Numbered from the stretch's first letter, positions 15,432-26,416 are shown. The stretch: 50,754 nt of DNA from an uncultured Prevotella sp. (GCA_900322095.1 ONYS01000028.1:1-50754); one strand, 5' to 3'. Notes: generated by a model from the sequence alone, not told the origin. A program made the numbers and translations.

Positions 15432-16400
15432 ATGAGTACAATAGTACGTTTTCTGAAAAACTGGACCCTGCCGGTGGCAATGCTGGCAGGTACGGTGATT
15501 TATCTTATTTTTGCCAACGTTCCCGCGTTGGCGCCCATTGCCGACTGGTATGCGCCCTACAACCCCACGGTGATGCCCGTGTTTATGTTCGGAATACTTT
15601 TCGTCACCTTCTGCAAGATTGATTTCCGCAAACTGCTGCCCGTGAAGTGGCATTGGTGGGTGTTGCTGCAGCAGACGGTCTGCGTGTTCCTTGTCGTGGG
15701 CATCGTTCTTCTCTTCCATCTTCAGGGCGAGAGTCTCATCGTCATGGAGTCGATACTGGCCTGTATCATCGGTCCCTGCGCTGCTGCGGCAGCCGTCGTG
15801 ACGGCAAAACTCGGTGGCAGTCTGGAGCAGATGACCACCTATACTTTTCTGAGTAACTTCCTTACGGCGGTCTTGATTCCTATTTGTTTCCCACTCATAG
15901 AGCCTTCCAGCGACCGCTCCTTCATGGCTGCCTTGCTGAAGATTCTCGTCGACGTGAGCACGGTGCTGCTCATCCCGATGGCGCTGGCCTTTTTCGTGAA
16001 GCATTATATGCACCGCTTTCACCGCTTCATCGTCGGCGTGAAGGACCTGAGCTATTATCTGTGGGGACTGTCGCTGACCATCGTCACGGGTACGACGGTG
16101 ATGAATATCTGTCATGCCGCGTCGACCGTTGGCTTCATCGTGCTCATCGCCGTACTGTCGCTGCTGCTCTGCTTCTTCCAGTTCGGCTCCGGCCGGCTTA
16201 TCGGTCATTATTTCAATTCGACCGTTGAGTCGGGACAGGCTTTGGGACAGAAGAATACGGCCTTCGCCATTTGGATTGCCGCCGCCTATCTTAATCCGCT
16301 GTCAACAGTGGGACCCGGCTGCTATATCGTGTGGCAAAACCTCATCAACTCGCTCGAGATATGGGCTTGCCGGCGAAAGGGCGAGGAACACTTCGCGTAA
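15432..16400 (+). CDS. BASS-type (bile acid:Na+ symporter-like) membrane transporter
   Basis: Polytopic inner-membrane protein of 322 aa with about ten hydrophobic helices. The segment SGQALGQKNTAFAIW in the last third and the helix stretch CIIGPCAAAAAVVTAKLGGS resemble the crossover-helix motifs of the bile acid:sodium symporter superfamily. Members carry various organic anions, so the substrate is unknown. The start at 15432 (MSTIVRF) is chosen because the promoter -7 box overlaps the longer frame. The SDR gene follows 75 nt later on the same strand. Confidence 0.8.
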   Translation: MSTIVRFLKNWTLPVAMLAGTVIYLIFANVPALAPIADWYAPYNPTVMPVFMFGILFVTFCKIDFRKLLPVKWHWWVLLQQTVCVFLVVGIVLLFHLQGESLIVMESILACIIGPCAAAAAVVTAKLGGSLEQMTTYTFLSNFLTAVLIPICFPLIEPSSDRSFMAALLKILVDVSTVLLIPMALAFFVKHYMHRFHRFIVGVKDLSYYLWGLSLTIVTGTTVMNICHAASTVGFIVLIAVLSLLLCFFQFGSGRLIGHYFNSTVESGQALGQKNTAFAIWIAAAYLNPLSTVGPGCYIVWQNLINSLEIWACRRKGEEHFA

Positions 16401-16475
16401 CGGCCTGCGATTCGGGATTTAGCCCTTTGCGGCCGGATTGACTTTGAAAGAAGAATAACCAAAAATAAAAACAAG

Positions 16476-17258
16476 ATGGAAAAGAAAATCGTTTTGATAA
16501 CGGGCGCCACAAGCGGCATCGGAGCTGCCTGTGCACGCAAGTTCGCTGCTGGCGGCTACCGCCTGATCCTCACTGGACGCAATAGTGAGAAACTGAACGC
16601 GCTGAAGTCGGAACTCGAGAAGGCTGGGGCAGAGGTGCTGCCACTTGTCTTCGACGTGCGCGACCGCAATGCTGCCCATGATGCCGTGGCTTCATTGCCG
16701 GAAGAGTGGTACAAGATTGACGTGCTCATCAACAACGCCGGTCTGGCGCTCGGATTGGAAAAGGAATATCTAGGAAATGAGGACGACTGGGCTACGATGA
16801 TTGATACGAATATCAAAGGACTGCTCACCATGACGCGGCTCATCGTCCCCGGTATGGTGGCCCGCAATCATGGTCATGTGATTAATATAGGCAGTGTGGC
16901 CGGTGATGCGGCTTATGCCGGAGGAAATGTCTATTGTGCCACGAAGGCTGCCGTGAAGGCCATCAGTGACGGTCTGCGCATCGATGTGGCCGACACCGCC
17001 GTGCGCGTGACAACCATCAAGCCCGGACTCGTGGAGACCAACTTCAGCAAGGTGCGTTTCCATGGCGACGAGCAAAGAGCCGACAATGTCTACAAGGGTA
17101 TCCAGCCGCTCACGGGCGACGATATTGCCGACGTGGCGCTCTATGCCGCCAATGCTCCCGAGCACGTGCAGATTGCCGAAGTGCTCGTCTTGGCCACTCA
17201 TCAGGCCAATGGCACCGTCATCGTGCGCGACCCGAACAGGGTGGAGCATCTCTCCTGA
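16476..17258 (+). CDS. Short-chain dehydrogenase/reductase (YdfG-like)
   Basis: Classical SDR oxidoreductase of 260 aa. It has the cofactor motif TGATSGIG (about 8-15), NNAG (about 88-91), catalytic Ser in NIGSVAGD, and YxxxK in YCATKAAVK. The overall pattern, including LIVPGMVARNHGHVINIGS and KPGLVETNFS, resembles YdfG-type enzymes. Those act with NADP on 3-hydroxy acids or related small alcohols. The substrate is inferred only by family. It ends 23 nt before a CTATAG repeat array and converges with the ABC exporter gene. Confidence 0.93.
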   Translation: MEKKIVLITGATSGIGAACARKFAAGGYRLILTGRNSEKLNALKSELEKAGAEVLPLVFDVRDRNAAHDAVASLPEEWYKIDVLINNAGLALGLEKEYLGNEDDWATMIDTNIKGLLTMTRLIVPGMVARNHGHVINIGSVAGDAAYAGGNVYCATKAAVKAISDGLRIDVADTAVRVTTIKPGLVETNFSKVRFHGDEQRADNVYKGIQPLTGDDIADVALYAANAPEHVQIAEVLVLATHQANGTVIVRDPNRVEHLS

Positions 17259-17280
17259 TAGATTTTTTTGATTGTAGGGG

Positions 17281-17388
17281 CTATAGCAGCTATAGTTTCT
17301 ATAGTCGCTATAGCCCCTATAGTAACTATAGCCCCCTATAGAAACTACAGCCCCCTATAGAAACTATAGCCCCCTATAATAGCTATAG
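17281..17388. repeat. CTATAG 9/10-bp-period array (12 units)
   Basis: CTATAG or close variants start at 17281, 17290, 17299, 17308, 17317, 17326, 17336, 17345, 17355, 17364, 17374 and 17383. The first six are exactly 9 bp apart; the later ones alternate 10 and 9. It fills the gap between two convergent genes where no ordinary terminator is seen. Confidence 0.85.
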
Positions 17389-17393
17389 GCTTT

Positions 17394-19079
17394 TTATCCT
17401 TCCATCTTATGTATTTTCTCCAGATGCAGCGTCTGGTCGCAATATTCCACCACAGCCGGACGGTGTGTGATGAAAAGTATCGTGCGGTCGTGGCGGCCCA
17501 GGATGTTGTGGAGCAGCTGGCGCTCGGTCTCTGGGTCGAGGGCCGATGTAGCCTCGTCGAAGAGCATGATGCTGCGGTCGCGCAGGAGGGCACGCGCTAT
17601 GCTGATGCGCTGTGCCTGACCTTCGGACAGACCGCCACCCGACTCTGAACATTCGGTGTCGAGGCCTTCGGGAAGGTCGAAGACGAAGTCGGCGCAAGCC
17701 ATGTGGAGGGCGTTGGCCATCTCCTCTTCGGTCGCTCCGAGGCGTCCCAGTCGCAGGTTGTCGCGGATGGTTCCGCTGAGCAGCGTGTTGCCCTGGGGCA
17801 CGTAGACAATATTGCACCGCATGCGTGGCGTGAGCTCCATGCTCTCATGACTATCGTAGATGGTTACTGTTCCCTGACTGGGCTTCAGCAGGGCGAGGAT
17901 AATGCGGATGATGGTGGTCTTGCCGGCGCCGGTCTCTCCCATGATGGCCGTTGTGCTGCCAGGTTTGAAGTCGAAACTCAGGTCGTCGAGCACGAGTCGC
18001 TCATCGTCGGAGTAGCGGTAGGAGACGTGGCTGAGCTTGACGCCACAGGGCACGTCGAGCATCACGGGGTCGCCCTGCTCTTCCAGCGGGTCCTCCTCGA
18101 GCTCCATCAGTCGTTCGGCTGCCGTGAACACCGACACGAATGCCGGCACGAGCTTCGTCAGGTTGCGTGCCGGGCCTTGAATGCGGTTGACCAGTTGCAG
18201 ATAAGCCGTCATTCCACCGAAGGTCAGCGTGTGGCGGCTCATTCGCAGGGCGGCCCAGGCGAAGGCCACGAGATAGCCGAGGGCAAAGCCGAAGTTGAGC
18301 ATCAGGTTGGAGAAGAGCGAGAACTTCGTGCGGCGCACCACGTTGTGGTGCAACTCGCTCTGCGTATGCTCCAGTCTGTTCACGGCCGTGTCGTCGCTCT
18401 CGAGGGTCTTGATGAGCATGCGGTGCTGGATGGTCTCCTGCAGCACGCTCTGCACCTTCGAGTCGCTGTCGCGCACCTGGCGGGTGTAGTGGCGCATGCG
18501 GCCGACATAAATCTTGCTGAAGACGATGAACAGCGGTATGATGGCGATGGTGATGAGGGCCAGCATGCGGTCGAGCGAGAACAAATAGAAGAAGGCGCCG
18601 AAGAACATCGTGAGCACCGACAGCACGTTGGGCAGCGTCTCGGTGATGAAGACGACCACGTTGCTCACGTCGAATTCCAGCCGGTTGAGCACGTCGCCCG
18701 AGTGGAGCGACTCCTTGCCGTGCCATTCCGTGCGCAGTATGCGGTCGAGCATGCGCTGCTGCATGCGGTTCTGGGCGCGGATGCCGAGAATATTGCGCAC
18801 CCATACGGCCGAGATGTTGACGGCGAAGTCGCAGAGTATCAGTCCGCCCATCACGGCCACGGCACCGATGAGCGACCCGGCGATGTTGCCGGCCGCCACG
18901 TCGATGGCGCGCTGTACGGCCCACACCTGCGCCAGACTGATAGCCACCGATACCATGCCGATGCAGGCGTTGATGGCGGCTTGCAGACGGTTGGTGCGAG
19001 AGGCGCGCCACAGCCATTTGAAGATTTCGGTTGAGCTGTAGCGGGTATCGGGGATTCTTAGCAGTTCCTTGATTCTCAT
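17394..19079 (-). CDS. ABC exporter with fused membrane and ATPase domains
   Basis: Half-transporter of 561 aa. The N-terminal ABC_membrane region has six predicted helices (first near residues 35-60), followed by an ATPase with Walker A GETGAGKTT, signature GGGLSEGQAQR, Walker B SIMLFDEATSALD and the H-loop FITHRP. The Q-loop-area sequence IVYVPQGNTLL is intact. It would work as a homodimer. Drug, lipid or peptide export are all possible, and nothing nearby fixes the substrate. It starts 9 nt after the nadK stop, so it is probably cotranscribed with nadK. Confidence 0.93.
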   Translation of the reverse strand: MRIKELLRIPDTRYSSTEIFKWLWRASRTNRLQAAINACIGMVSVAISLAQVWAVQRAIDVAAGNIAGSLIGAVAVMGGLILCDFAVNISAVWVRNILGIRAQNRMQQRMLDRILRTEWHGKESLHSGDVLNRLEFDVSNVVVFITETLPNVLSVLTMFFGAFFYLFSLDRMLALITIAIIPLFIVFSKIYVGRMRHYTRQVRDSDSKVQSVLQETIQHRMLIKTLESDDTAVNRLEHTQSELHHNVVRRTKFSLFSNLMLNFGFALGYLVAFAWAALRMSRHTLTFGGMTAYLQLVNRIQGPARNLTKLVPAFVSVFTAAERLMELEEDPLEEQGDPVMLDVPCGVKLSHVSYRYSDDERLVLDDLSFDFKPGSTTAIMGETGAGKTTIIRIILALLKPSQGTVTIYDSHESMELTPRMRCNIVYVPQGNTLLSGTIRDNLRLGRLGATEEEMANALHMACADFVFDLPEGLDTECSESGGGLSEGQAQRISIARALLRDRSIMLFDEATSALDPETERQLLHNILGRHDRTILFITHRPAVVEYCDQTLHLEKIHKMEG

Positions 19080-19088
19080 GATTATGCG

Positions 19089-19973
19089 TTATCGCTGGTC
19101 GGCGCCCCACATCATTTTCTCGCGGAGCGTGGTGAAGTATTTGTGTGCGGGATTGCGGACGATTTGTATGTTGTGGTCGGCCTTCGTGATGGTGATGAAC
19201 GTGGAGTCGCTCATCTTCTGCGAGCGACCGTCCACAGCCACTAGGAAGTTGTGCGTGCGGCTGTCCACCTTCAGTTCTATGCGGCTGTCGTCGCGTATCA
19301 CGATGGGCCGGATGCTCAGGCTGTGGGGAGCCACGGGCGTGATGCAGATAGAGCTGGACTGCGGCACGATGATGGGTCCGCCGTTGGAGAGCGAGTAGGC
19401 CGTGGAGCCTGTGGGCGTGGCGATGATGACACCGTCGGCGAGGTAGTTGCCCACGTATTCGCCGTTGATGGTGATGTGCACCGAAATCATCGATGCGTTG
19501 TCGCGCTTGAGCACGGCTATATCGTTCAGCGCGAAGGGAGCGCCCGTCAGCTTGTCGCCGTCGCTCTCGATGTGGAGCAGCGAGTGGCTCTCGGTGGTGA
19601 TGTTGTCGGCGAAGATGTCGTCGAAGGCCGAGGGAATCTCCGTGGGCATGATGTCGGCAAGGAATCCCAGGTGGCCCATGTTGACGCCGATGATGGGAAT
19701 GTTTTTCGCTCCCACCCGTGCTGCCACATGGAGCAGCGTGCCGTCGCCGCCCATGGAGATGGCATAGTCGGAGCTGAAGTCATCTCCGCTGAACACCTTG
19801 TCGGGTTGCAGCGAGATGCCCAACTTGCGGTTGAGGAAGTTGAAGTAGGGCCTGTCTATGAGTATCCGTGCCTTGTGAGCCGTGAGCGTGTCGAGGAGCG
19901 TCTTCACCGCCGCCGACTTGTTGGTCTGATACTCATTGCCGAAAAGGGCAAAGCTCAACGATTTATTTGCCAT
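19089..19973 (-). CDS. nadK: NAD kinase
   Basis: ATP-dependent NAD kinase making NADP+, 294 aa, cytoplasmic. Diagnostic motifs are SMGGDGTLLH (GGDGT), GVNMGHLGFLAD, ALNDIAVLK (NE/D motif) and GSTAYSLSNGGP. Length fits the family. The ATG at 19973 is at the end of the open frame and is followed by ANKSLSFALFGN, a typical beginning. An ABC exporter gene follows after 9 nt. Confidence 0.97.
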   Translation of the reverse strand: MANKSLSFALFGNEYQTNKSAAVKTLLDTLTAHKARILIDRPYFNFLNRKLGISLQPDKVFSGDDFSSDYAISMGGDGTLLHVAARVGAKNIPIIGVNMGHLGFLADIMPTEIPSAFDDIFADNITTESHSLLHIESDGDKLTGAPFALNDIAVLKRDNASMISVHITINGEYVGNYLADGVIIATPTGSTAYSLSNGGPIIVPQSSSICITPVAPHSLSIRPIVIRDDSRIELKVDSRTHNFLVAVDGRSQKMSDSTFITITKADHNIQIVRNPAHKYFTTLREKMMWGADQR

Positions 19974-20066
19974 ATTCTGATTCTCTTTTTTCCATAAAGC
20001 ATGTGCAAATTCATAAAAATCACATGCATTCTCGCGGGAAAAGCAATGCCGTTCCGTTTTTTTTAG

Positions 20067-20074
20067 TAAATTTG
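20067..20074 (+). promoter_or_regulatory. -7 element before the DJ-1/ispD genes
   Basis: TAAATTTG fits TAnnTTTG. It would give a leader of about 120 nt before the ATG at 20201. The upstream element is weak. Confidence 0.5.
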
Positions 20075-20200
20075 CAAAAGGAAGATTTTACCCGTCCTCT
20101 CCAGGAAGGTAGAACTTCTCCCATTAGCGATATGCAAAATTACATTATTTCTTTGAAAAAAAGACTTTAACGATTAAAATTTAAATTGGAAAACGTAAAG

Positions 20201-20764
20201 ATGGTAAAAGTTTATGAATTTCTAGCAGAAGGCTTTGAGGAAATAGAAGCCTTGGCTACTACCGATGTACTGCGTCGTGGCAATTGTGAGGTTGTGCTGG
20301 TGAGTGTTACCGGCCAGCGCAACGTGTCGTCCAACACAGGCACTACCGTAGTGACCGACAAGCTCTTTGAGGAATGCGACTTCAGCGATGCTGATGTGCT
20401 GTCGCTGCCCGGAGGTATGCCCGGAACGACCAACTTGTATCTTCACGCCGGACTGCGCGACTTGCTGAAGAAGCACGCCGCCGAGGGCAAGCTCATTGCC
20501 GCTATCTGCGCCGCTCCGTCGGTGCTGGCCCGTCATGGACTCCTCGAAGGCTACAAAGCCAGCTGCTATCCCACCTTTGAACCCCTCATGAAAGGCGCTA
20601 TCCTGACCCGACAGATGGTTACCGAGGACCGCAATATCATCACGGCCGAGGGCCCTGCCGCAGCAATGCCTTTCGGCTTCACCATCCTGCGCCGCTTCCT
20701 CTCCGACAATGAGGTGAAAGATATCGAGGAGAGCATGCGCTTTACCCATCTGATGCACCAGTAA
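20201..20764 (+). CDS. DJ-1/PfpI family protein (YajL-like)
   Basis: DJ-1 family protein of 187 aa. It starts with the usual [15 protein letters not shown] (Glu near residue 14-16) and carries the nucleophile-elbow Cys in [11 protein letters not shown] (Cys103). [11 protein letters not shown] and [12 protein letters not shown] are further family stretches. Members are described as chaperones or deglycases against oxidised or glycated molecules, but the role is debated. The ATG at 20201 is preferred over an upstream TTG. Its stop overlaps the ispD start by one base (TAATG), so the two are translationally coupled. Confidence 0.92.
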   Translation: MVKVYEFLAEGFEEIEALATTDVLRRGNCEVVLVSVTGQRNVSSNTGTTVVTDKLFEECDFSDADVLSLPGGMPGTTNLYLHAGLRDLLKKHAAEGKLIAAICAAPSVLARHGLLEGYKASCYPTFEPLMKGAILTRQMVTEDRNIITAEGPAAAMPFGFTILRRFLSDNEVKDIEESMRFTHLMHQ

Positions 20765-21444
20765 TGAACGACTTCGCCATTATCGTTGCCGGCGGGAAGG
20801 GACTGCGAATGGGGACGGAAACGCCCAAGCAGTTCCTTCCCGTGGGCGGCAGACCTGTGCTGATGCGCACCATCGACGCCTTTCGCGCCTACGACTCCCG
20901 GTTGGACATCATCCTCGTTCTGCCCCGTGCCCAGCAGGACTATTGGCGTCAGCTCTGCAGCGACTACCACTTCACCGCTCCCCACCGGATAGCCGATGGC
21001 GGACAGACGCGCTTCGAGTCGTCGAAGAACGGCATCGCGCTGATTCCCGATGATGCTCAGGGCGTCTGTGCCATCCACGACGGCGTGCGGCCCTTCGTGA
21101 GCACGGAGGTCATCGCCCGCTGTTTTGACGCCGCCCGTGAGCATGGTGCGGCCATTCCGGTGATGCCCGTCACCGACACCCTGCGCTACTGCGGACAGGA
21201 CGGTCCGGAGCGCAATGTGCTGCGGAGCGACTACCGGGTGGTGCAGACTCCGCAGACTTTCGATATACAACTGCTCAAGCGTGCCTTTCGTCAGCCCTAC
21301 AGCGAGTCGTTCACCGACGATGCCTCAGTCGTTGAGGCTGCCGGCGGACGTGTAGTGATGGTGGATGGCAACCGCGAGAACATTAAACTCACAACCCCCT
21401 TCGACCTCAAACTGGCGGAGAGCCTAATCAATAGGGCTGATTGA
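20764..21444 (+). CDS. ispD: 2-C-methyl-D-erythritol 4-phosphate cytidylyltransferase
   Basis: IspD of the MEP isoprenoid pathway, 226 aa. It transfers CMP from CTP to methylerythritol phosphate. Nucleotide-binding start [12 protein letters not shown] followed by [13 protein letters not shown], then IHDGVRPFV and VQTPQTFD. It is coupled to the DJ-1 gene upstream and followed by a 9-bp repeat array leading into recG. ispF of the same pathway is 15 kb away at 36232. Confidence 0.97.
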   Translation: MNDFAIIVAGGKGLRMGTETPKQFLPVGGRPVLMRTIDAFRAYDSRLDIILVLPRAQQDYWRQLCSDYHFTAPHRIADGGQTRFESSKNGIALIPDDAQGVCAIHDGVRPFVSTEVIARCFDAAREHGAAIPVMPVTDTLRYCGQDGPERNVLRSDYRVVQTPQTFDIQLLKRAFRQPYSESFTDDASVVEAAGGRVVMVDGNRENIKLTTPFDLKLAESLINRAD

Positions 21445-21448
21445 TCAG

Positions 21449-21590
21449 CCCCATCCACCCCATTAGCCCCATTCACCCCATCCGACCAATCGGACTAGTC
21501 TGACTAATCTGACTAATCTGACTAGTCCGAAAAGTCCGACCAGTCCGAAAAGTCCGACCAGTCCGAAAAGTCCGAAAACTCCAACAAACA
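21449..21590. repeat. Composite 9-bp-period array ending at the recG start
   Basis: Four CCCCAT hexamers at 21449, 21458, 21467 and 21476 run straight into twelve 9-bp units from 21482, first of the CTGACTAAT type and then alternating CCGAAAAGT and CCGACCAGT. All share one 9-bp register. The last unit ends one base before the recG ATG at 21591. Confidence 0.9.
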
Positions 21591-23690
<2,100 letters not shown>

Positions 23691-23833
23691 TGTCTTGACA
23701 TAAATCAATTAGATAGTATTTCTTCCCGAAACTCCCTATTTATGGGAGATTGGGGAGAAATAGCCATCAAATAACTGGCTGATAATTAGCATTTTGTTTT
23801 TGTTAATTTGAAATAAAAAGATGTTAACAGCGC

Positions 23834-23863
23834 TCGTTTTTTCTTGATTTTTTATTATCTTTG
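23834..23863 (+). promoter_or_regulatory. Promoter of the M23/LysM gene
   Basis: TTG at 23834-23836, 19 nt, TATCTTTG at 23856-23863. The leader before ATG 23961 would be about 90 nt. Confidence 0.65.
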
Positions 23864-23960
23864 CAATGTCTTTCATAAAATCGCTTAATTTTTGCTTGTT
23901 TTGCGACGTTTTTCCATCATTTTCTGCGACCGATGGTAGAGAGACTAAAACCTTTTGATT

Positions 23961-24914
23961 ATGCAATTGAGAACAACATTAAAAACAATATGCGTCTGTG
24001 CAATGATGTCGTTGGCATCATTCCAGGGTCATGCACAGGATCTGTTGGCGAGTCAGGCCCCCGTCGACAAGAGAATGAAGGCAGTAGACACGCTCTCTCT
24101 GCGTCGTCTCATCGTAAAGGAAAACATGGAGAATCCCTCAGCTGATCTCTACAATGGCTGGGATAATAAATATGCACACCGCGCAACTGAACTTCCTGAG
24201 ACCTATCGGATAGACTTGCGCGGTTTTTGTATGCCAACACCAAGTCGTGTGGTGACGAGCAACTTCGGTTATCGTGCCCGCTGGGGACGCCAGCACAAGG
24301 GCTTGGATATCAAGGTTTATATTGGCGATACCATTCGCGCCGCCTTCAGCGGTAAGGTGCGCATCGTGCGCTACGAGGCTGGCGGCTACGGCAAGTATGT
24401 AGTGATTCGCCATAACAATGGTCTGGAGACCATCTACGGTCACTTGAGCAAGCAGCTCGTTTCGGAGGATCAGGAAGTGCGTGCCGGAGAACCCATCGGT
24501 TTGGGTGGCAACACCGGCCGAAGCACCGGTTCTCACTTGCATTTCGAGACCCGTCTTTGCGGCGTGGCATTGAACCCCGCACTGATGTTCGACTTCCGCA
24601 ATCAGGATGTCACCGGCGACTACTTCGTGTTCAACCGCTCTTCTTACGAGCGTGAGAGTGAGGAGGCTACACGTGAGCGTGGTATGGTCGGCAACGGTGG
24701 CTACACGGCCGAGCAGGTTAGAGGCTCTAAGAGCAATGCCAATTCGGGCGAAGGCTCCAGCGAAATGGAGAAACTTTATCACAAGGTATCTGCTGGCGAG
24801 ACCATTGCAAGTATCGCAAAGCGCCGTGGTGTAACGGTTGAGCAGATTTGCCGTCTGAATCACCTCACGCCCTCTACGAAGGTGCGTCCGGGTATGATTC
24901 TCCGCTACTCTTGA
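23961..24914 (+). CDS. Exported M23 metallopeptidase with LysM domain
   Basis: Cell-wall peptidase of the LytM/NlpD kind, 317 aa. Signal peptide about 1-26 (from ATG 23961; an upstream TTG is less likely). The M23 domain has QHKGLDIKVYIGD (zinc His and Asp) and GSHLHFETR (HxH), so the metal site looks complete. The C-terminal LysM domain (YHKVSAGETIASIAKRRGV to TKVRPGMILRY) would anchor it to peptidoglycan. It probably cleaves cross-links during growth or division, or activates amidases. A terminator follows. Confidence 0.93.
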   Translation: MQLRTTLKTICVCAMMSLASFQGHAQDLLASQAPVDKRMKAVDTLSLRRLIVKENMENPSADLYNGWDNKYAHRATELPETYRIDLRGFCMPTPSRVVTSNFGYRARWGRQHKGLDIKVYIGDTIRAAFSGKVRIVRYEAGGYGKYVVIRHNNGLETIYGHLSKQLVSEDQEVRAGEPIGLGGNTGRSTGSHLHFETRLCGVALNPALMFDFRNQDVTGDYFVFNRSSYERESEEATRERGMVGNGGYTAEQVRGSKSNANSGEGSSEMEKLYHKVSAGETIASIAKRRGVTVEQICRLNHLTPSTKVRPGMILRYS

Positions 24915-24950
24915 TTTTATTGAGACACACACTTTTATTTAACACAACGA

Positions 24951-24985
24951 AGGTCTTCTTCCTCAATTGGGAGAGGACCTTTTTT
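24951..24985 (+). terminator. Terminator of the M23/LysM gene
   Basis: AGGTCTTCTTCCTC pairs with GGGAGAGGACCT (some G-T pairs) around AATT, followed by six T. Confidence 0.85.
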
Positions 24986-25017
24986 AATTCATAATTCACA
25001 ATTCACAATTCATAATT
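24986..25017. repeat. AATTCAT heptamer repeat after a terminator
   Basis: Four head-to-tail AATTCAT/AATTCAC copies directly after the terminator T-run, as after tsf. From 25018 to about 25250 nothing else is recognisable. Confidence 0.8.
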
Positions 25018-25252
25018 TTGGGACCAGTTGAATTTTTCCGTGGATGATGATTAAAAGGAAAATCTCATCCTCAGCGCTTAGGCTAAAGCCTATTGTTGTT
25101 TTGTGGAGGAGTCTGGCCGCCGACTGCAGGCGATAGCCTTGAGCTGGAAATGAAGTATTTTCCTATAAAATTATCCACGGACTTTTTCACTTGTCCCACT
25201 ATGGAGCTAGCCAATAATCATGATGAAATTTCTGAAAGTTGGATAATTTGAT

Positions 25253-25260
25253 TATCTTTG
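25253..25260 (+). promoter_or_regulatory. -7 element before the esterase-HAD gene
   Basis: TATCTTTG, 17 nt before ATG 25278. No clear upstream TTTG element. Confidence 0.6.
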
Positions 25261-25277
25261 CAAAAAATAGCTTTAGA

Positions 25278-26273
25278 ATGGAAAATCCTTATATCAAGCA
25301 ATATCCCGAATTGATGGCGGGAAAGAAGATTATGTATGTTCATGGTTTTGGCTCCTCTGGCCAGACGGGCACGGTGAAGAGAATCGCCCAGGTGCTGCCC
25401 AATGCTGAGGTGTTTGCGGAGGATATGCCTCTGCACCCCGCTGAGGCCATGGAACTGCTCCACAAACTCTGCGACGAGCGCAAGCCCGACCTGATTATCG
25501 GTACGTCGATGGGTGGAATGTACACCGAGATGCTCTATGGCTTCGACCGCATCTGTGTGAATCCGGCCTTCCAGATGGGCGAGACGATGCACGAGCACAA
25601 CATGATGGGCAAGCAGGTGTGGCAGAATCCCCGCAAGGACGGTGAGACGGAATTCATCGTCACGAAGGCTCTCGTGAAGGAGTACAAGGAAATCACTGAG
25701 CAATGTTTCAGCAACGTTACGCCCGAGGAGCAACAGCGCGTGTTCGGTCTCTTTGGCGACAAAGACCCGGTGGTGCATACCTTCGATCTCTTCCACGAGC
25801 ATTATCCGCAGGCCATCCACTTCCACGGTGAGCACCGGATGGACGACCGCAACTTCATGCATGGCGTGGTGCCGGTCATCCGCTTGATCAGCGACCGGCA
25901 GGAAGGCCGCGAGCGTCCCATCGTCTACATCGATTCCTCAACGCTCCGCGACGACTACGGTCATCCCAAGTCGAGTCTTAACAAGGCCTACGAGATGCTC
26001 ATCGAGCATTATCAGGTGTATGTGGTCTGTCCGGCACCGACAGAGGACCCGCAGGTATGCGCCGACTGGCAGCAGTGGGTGAAAGAGACGTTCTCGGCTC
26101 CGGCCTGGAACCATGTAATCTTCACCAACCAGAAGTCACAGCTCTACGGCGACTATTTCATCGACTGTAATCCCGACGCCAACTTCATGGGCTCTGCTGT
26201 TGAGTTTGGCAGCGACGAACTGAAGACGTGGGAAGACGTGATTGTGTATTTTGAGAGATTGGGAGGGCAATAA
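25278..26273 (+). CDS. YqiA-like alpha/beta-hydrolase fused to a degenerate HAD-like domain
   Basis: Protein of 331 aa. Residues about 17-205 resemble small esterases of the YqiA/UPF0227 kind: YVHGFGSSGQTG, nucleophile elbow GTSMGG (Ser77), GDKDPVV and a late His region. Residues about 212-331 resemble the 5'(3')-deoxyribonucleotidase/HAD fold: IVYIDSSTL at the place of motif I, then YGDYFIDCNPDANF and the end VEFGSDELKTWEDVIVYF. The DxD of motif I is reduced to one Asp, so phosphatase activity is doubtful. The start at 25278 is chosen because a promoter element overlaps the longer frame. Function unknown. Confidence 0.78.
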   Translation: MENPYIKQYPELMAGKKIMYVHGFGSSGQTGTVKRIAQVLPNAEVFAEDMPLHPAEAMELLHKLCDERKPDLIIGTSMGGMYTEMLYGFDRICVNPAFQMGETMHEHNMMGKQVWQNPRKDGETEFIVTKALVKEYKEITEQCFSNVTPEEQQRVFGLFGDKDPVVHTFDLFHEHYPQAIHFHGEHRMDDRNFMHGVVPVIRLISDRQEGRERPIVYIDSSTLRDDYGHPKSSLNKAYEMLIEHYQVYVVCPAPTEDPQVCADWQQWVKETFSAPAWNHVIFTNQKSQLYGDYFIDCNPDANFMGSAVEFGSDELKTWEDVIVYFERLGGQ

Positions 26274-26308
26274 ACAAAACCTATAGGGCTTTTCGGAGTT
26301 TTCAGGCT

Positions 26309-26416
26309 AATCAGACTAATCTGACCGGTCTGATCAGTCCGACCAGTCCGAAAAGTCCGACCAGTCCGAAAAGTCCGACCGGTCTGATTAGTCCGACCCG
26401 TCCGAAAAGTCCGACA
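26309..26416. repeat. GTCCGA 9-bp-period array before the acetyltransferase gene
   Basis: Twelve contiguous 9-bp units (forms AGTCCGACC, AGTCCGAAA, GGTCTGATC). The array ends 14 nt before ATG 26431. The last units alternate CCGACC and CCGAAA, as before recG and ispF. Confidence 0.9.
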
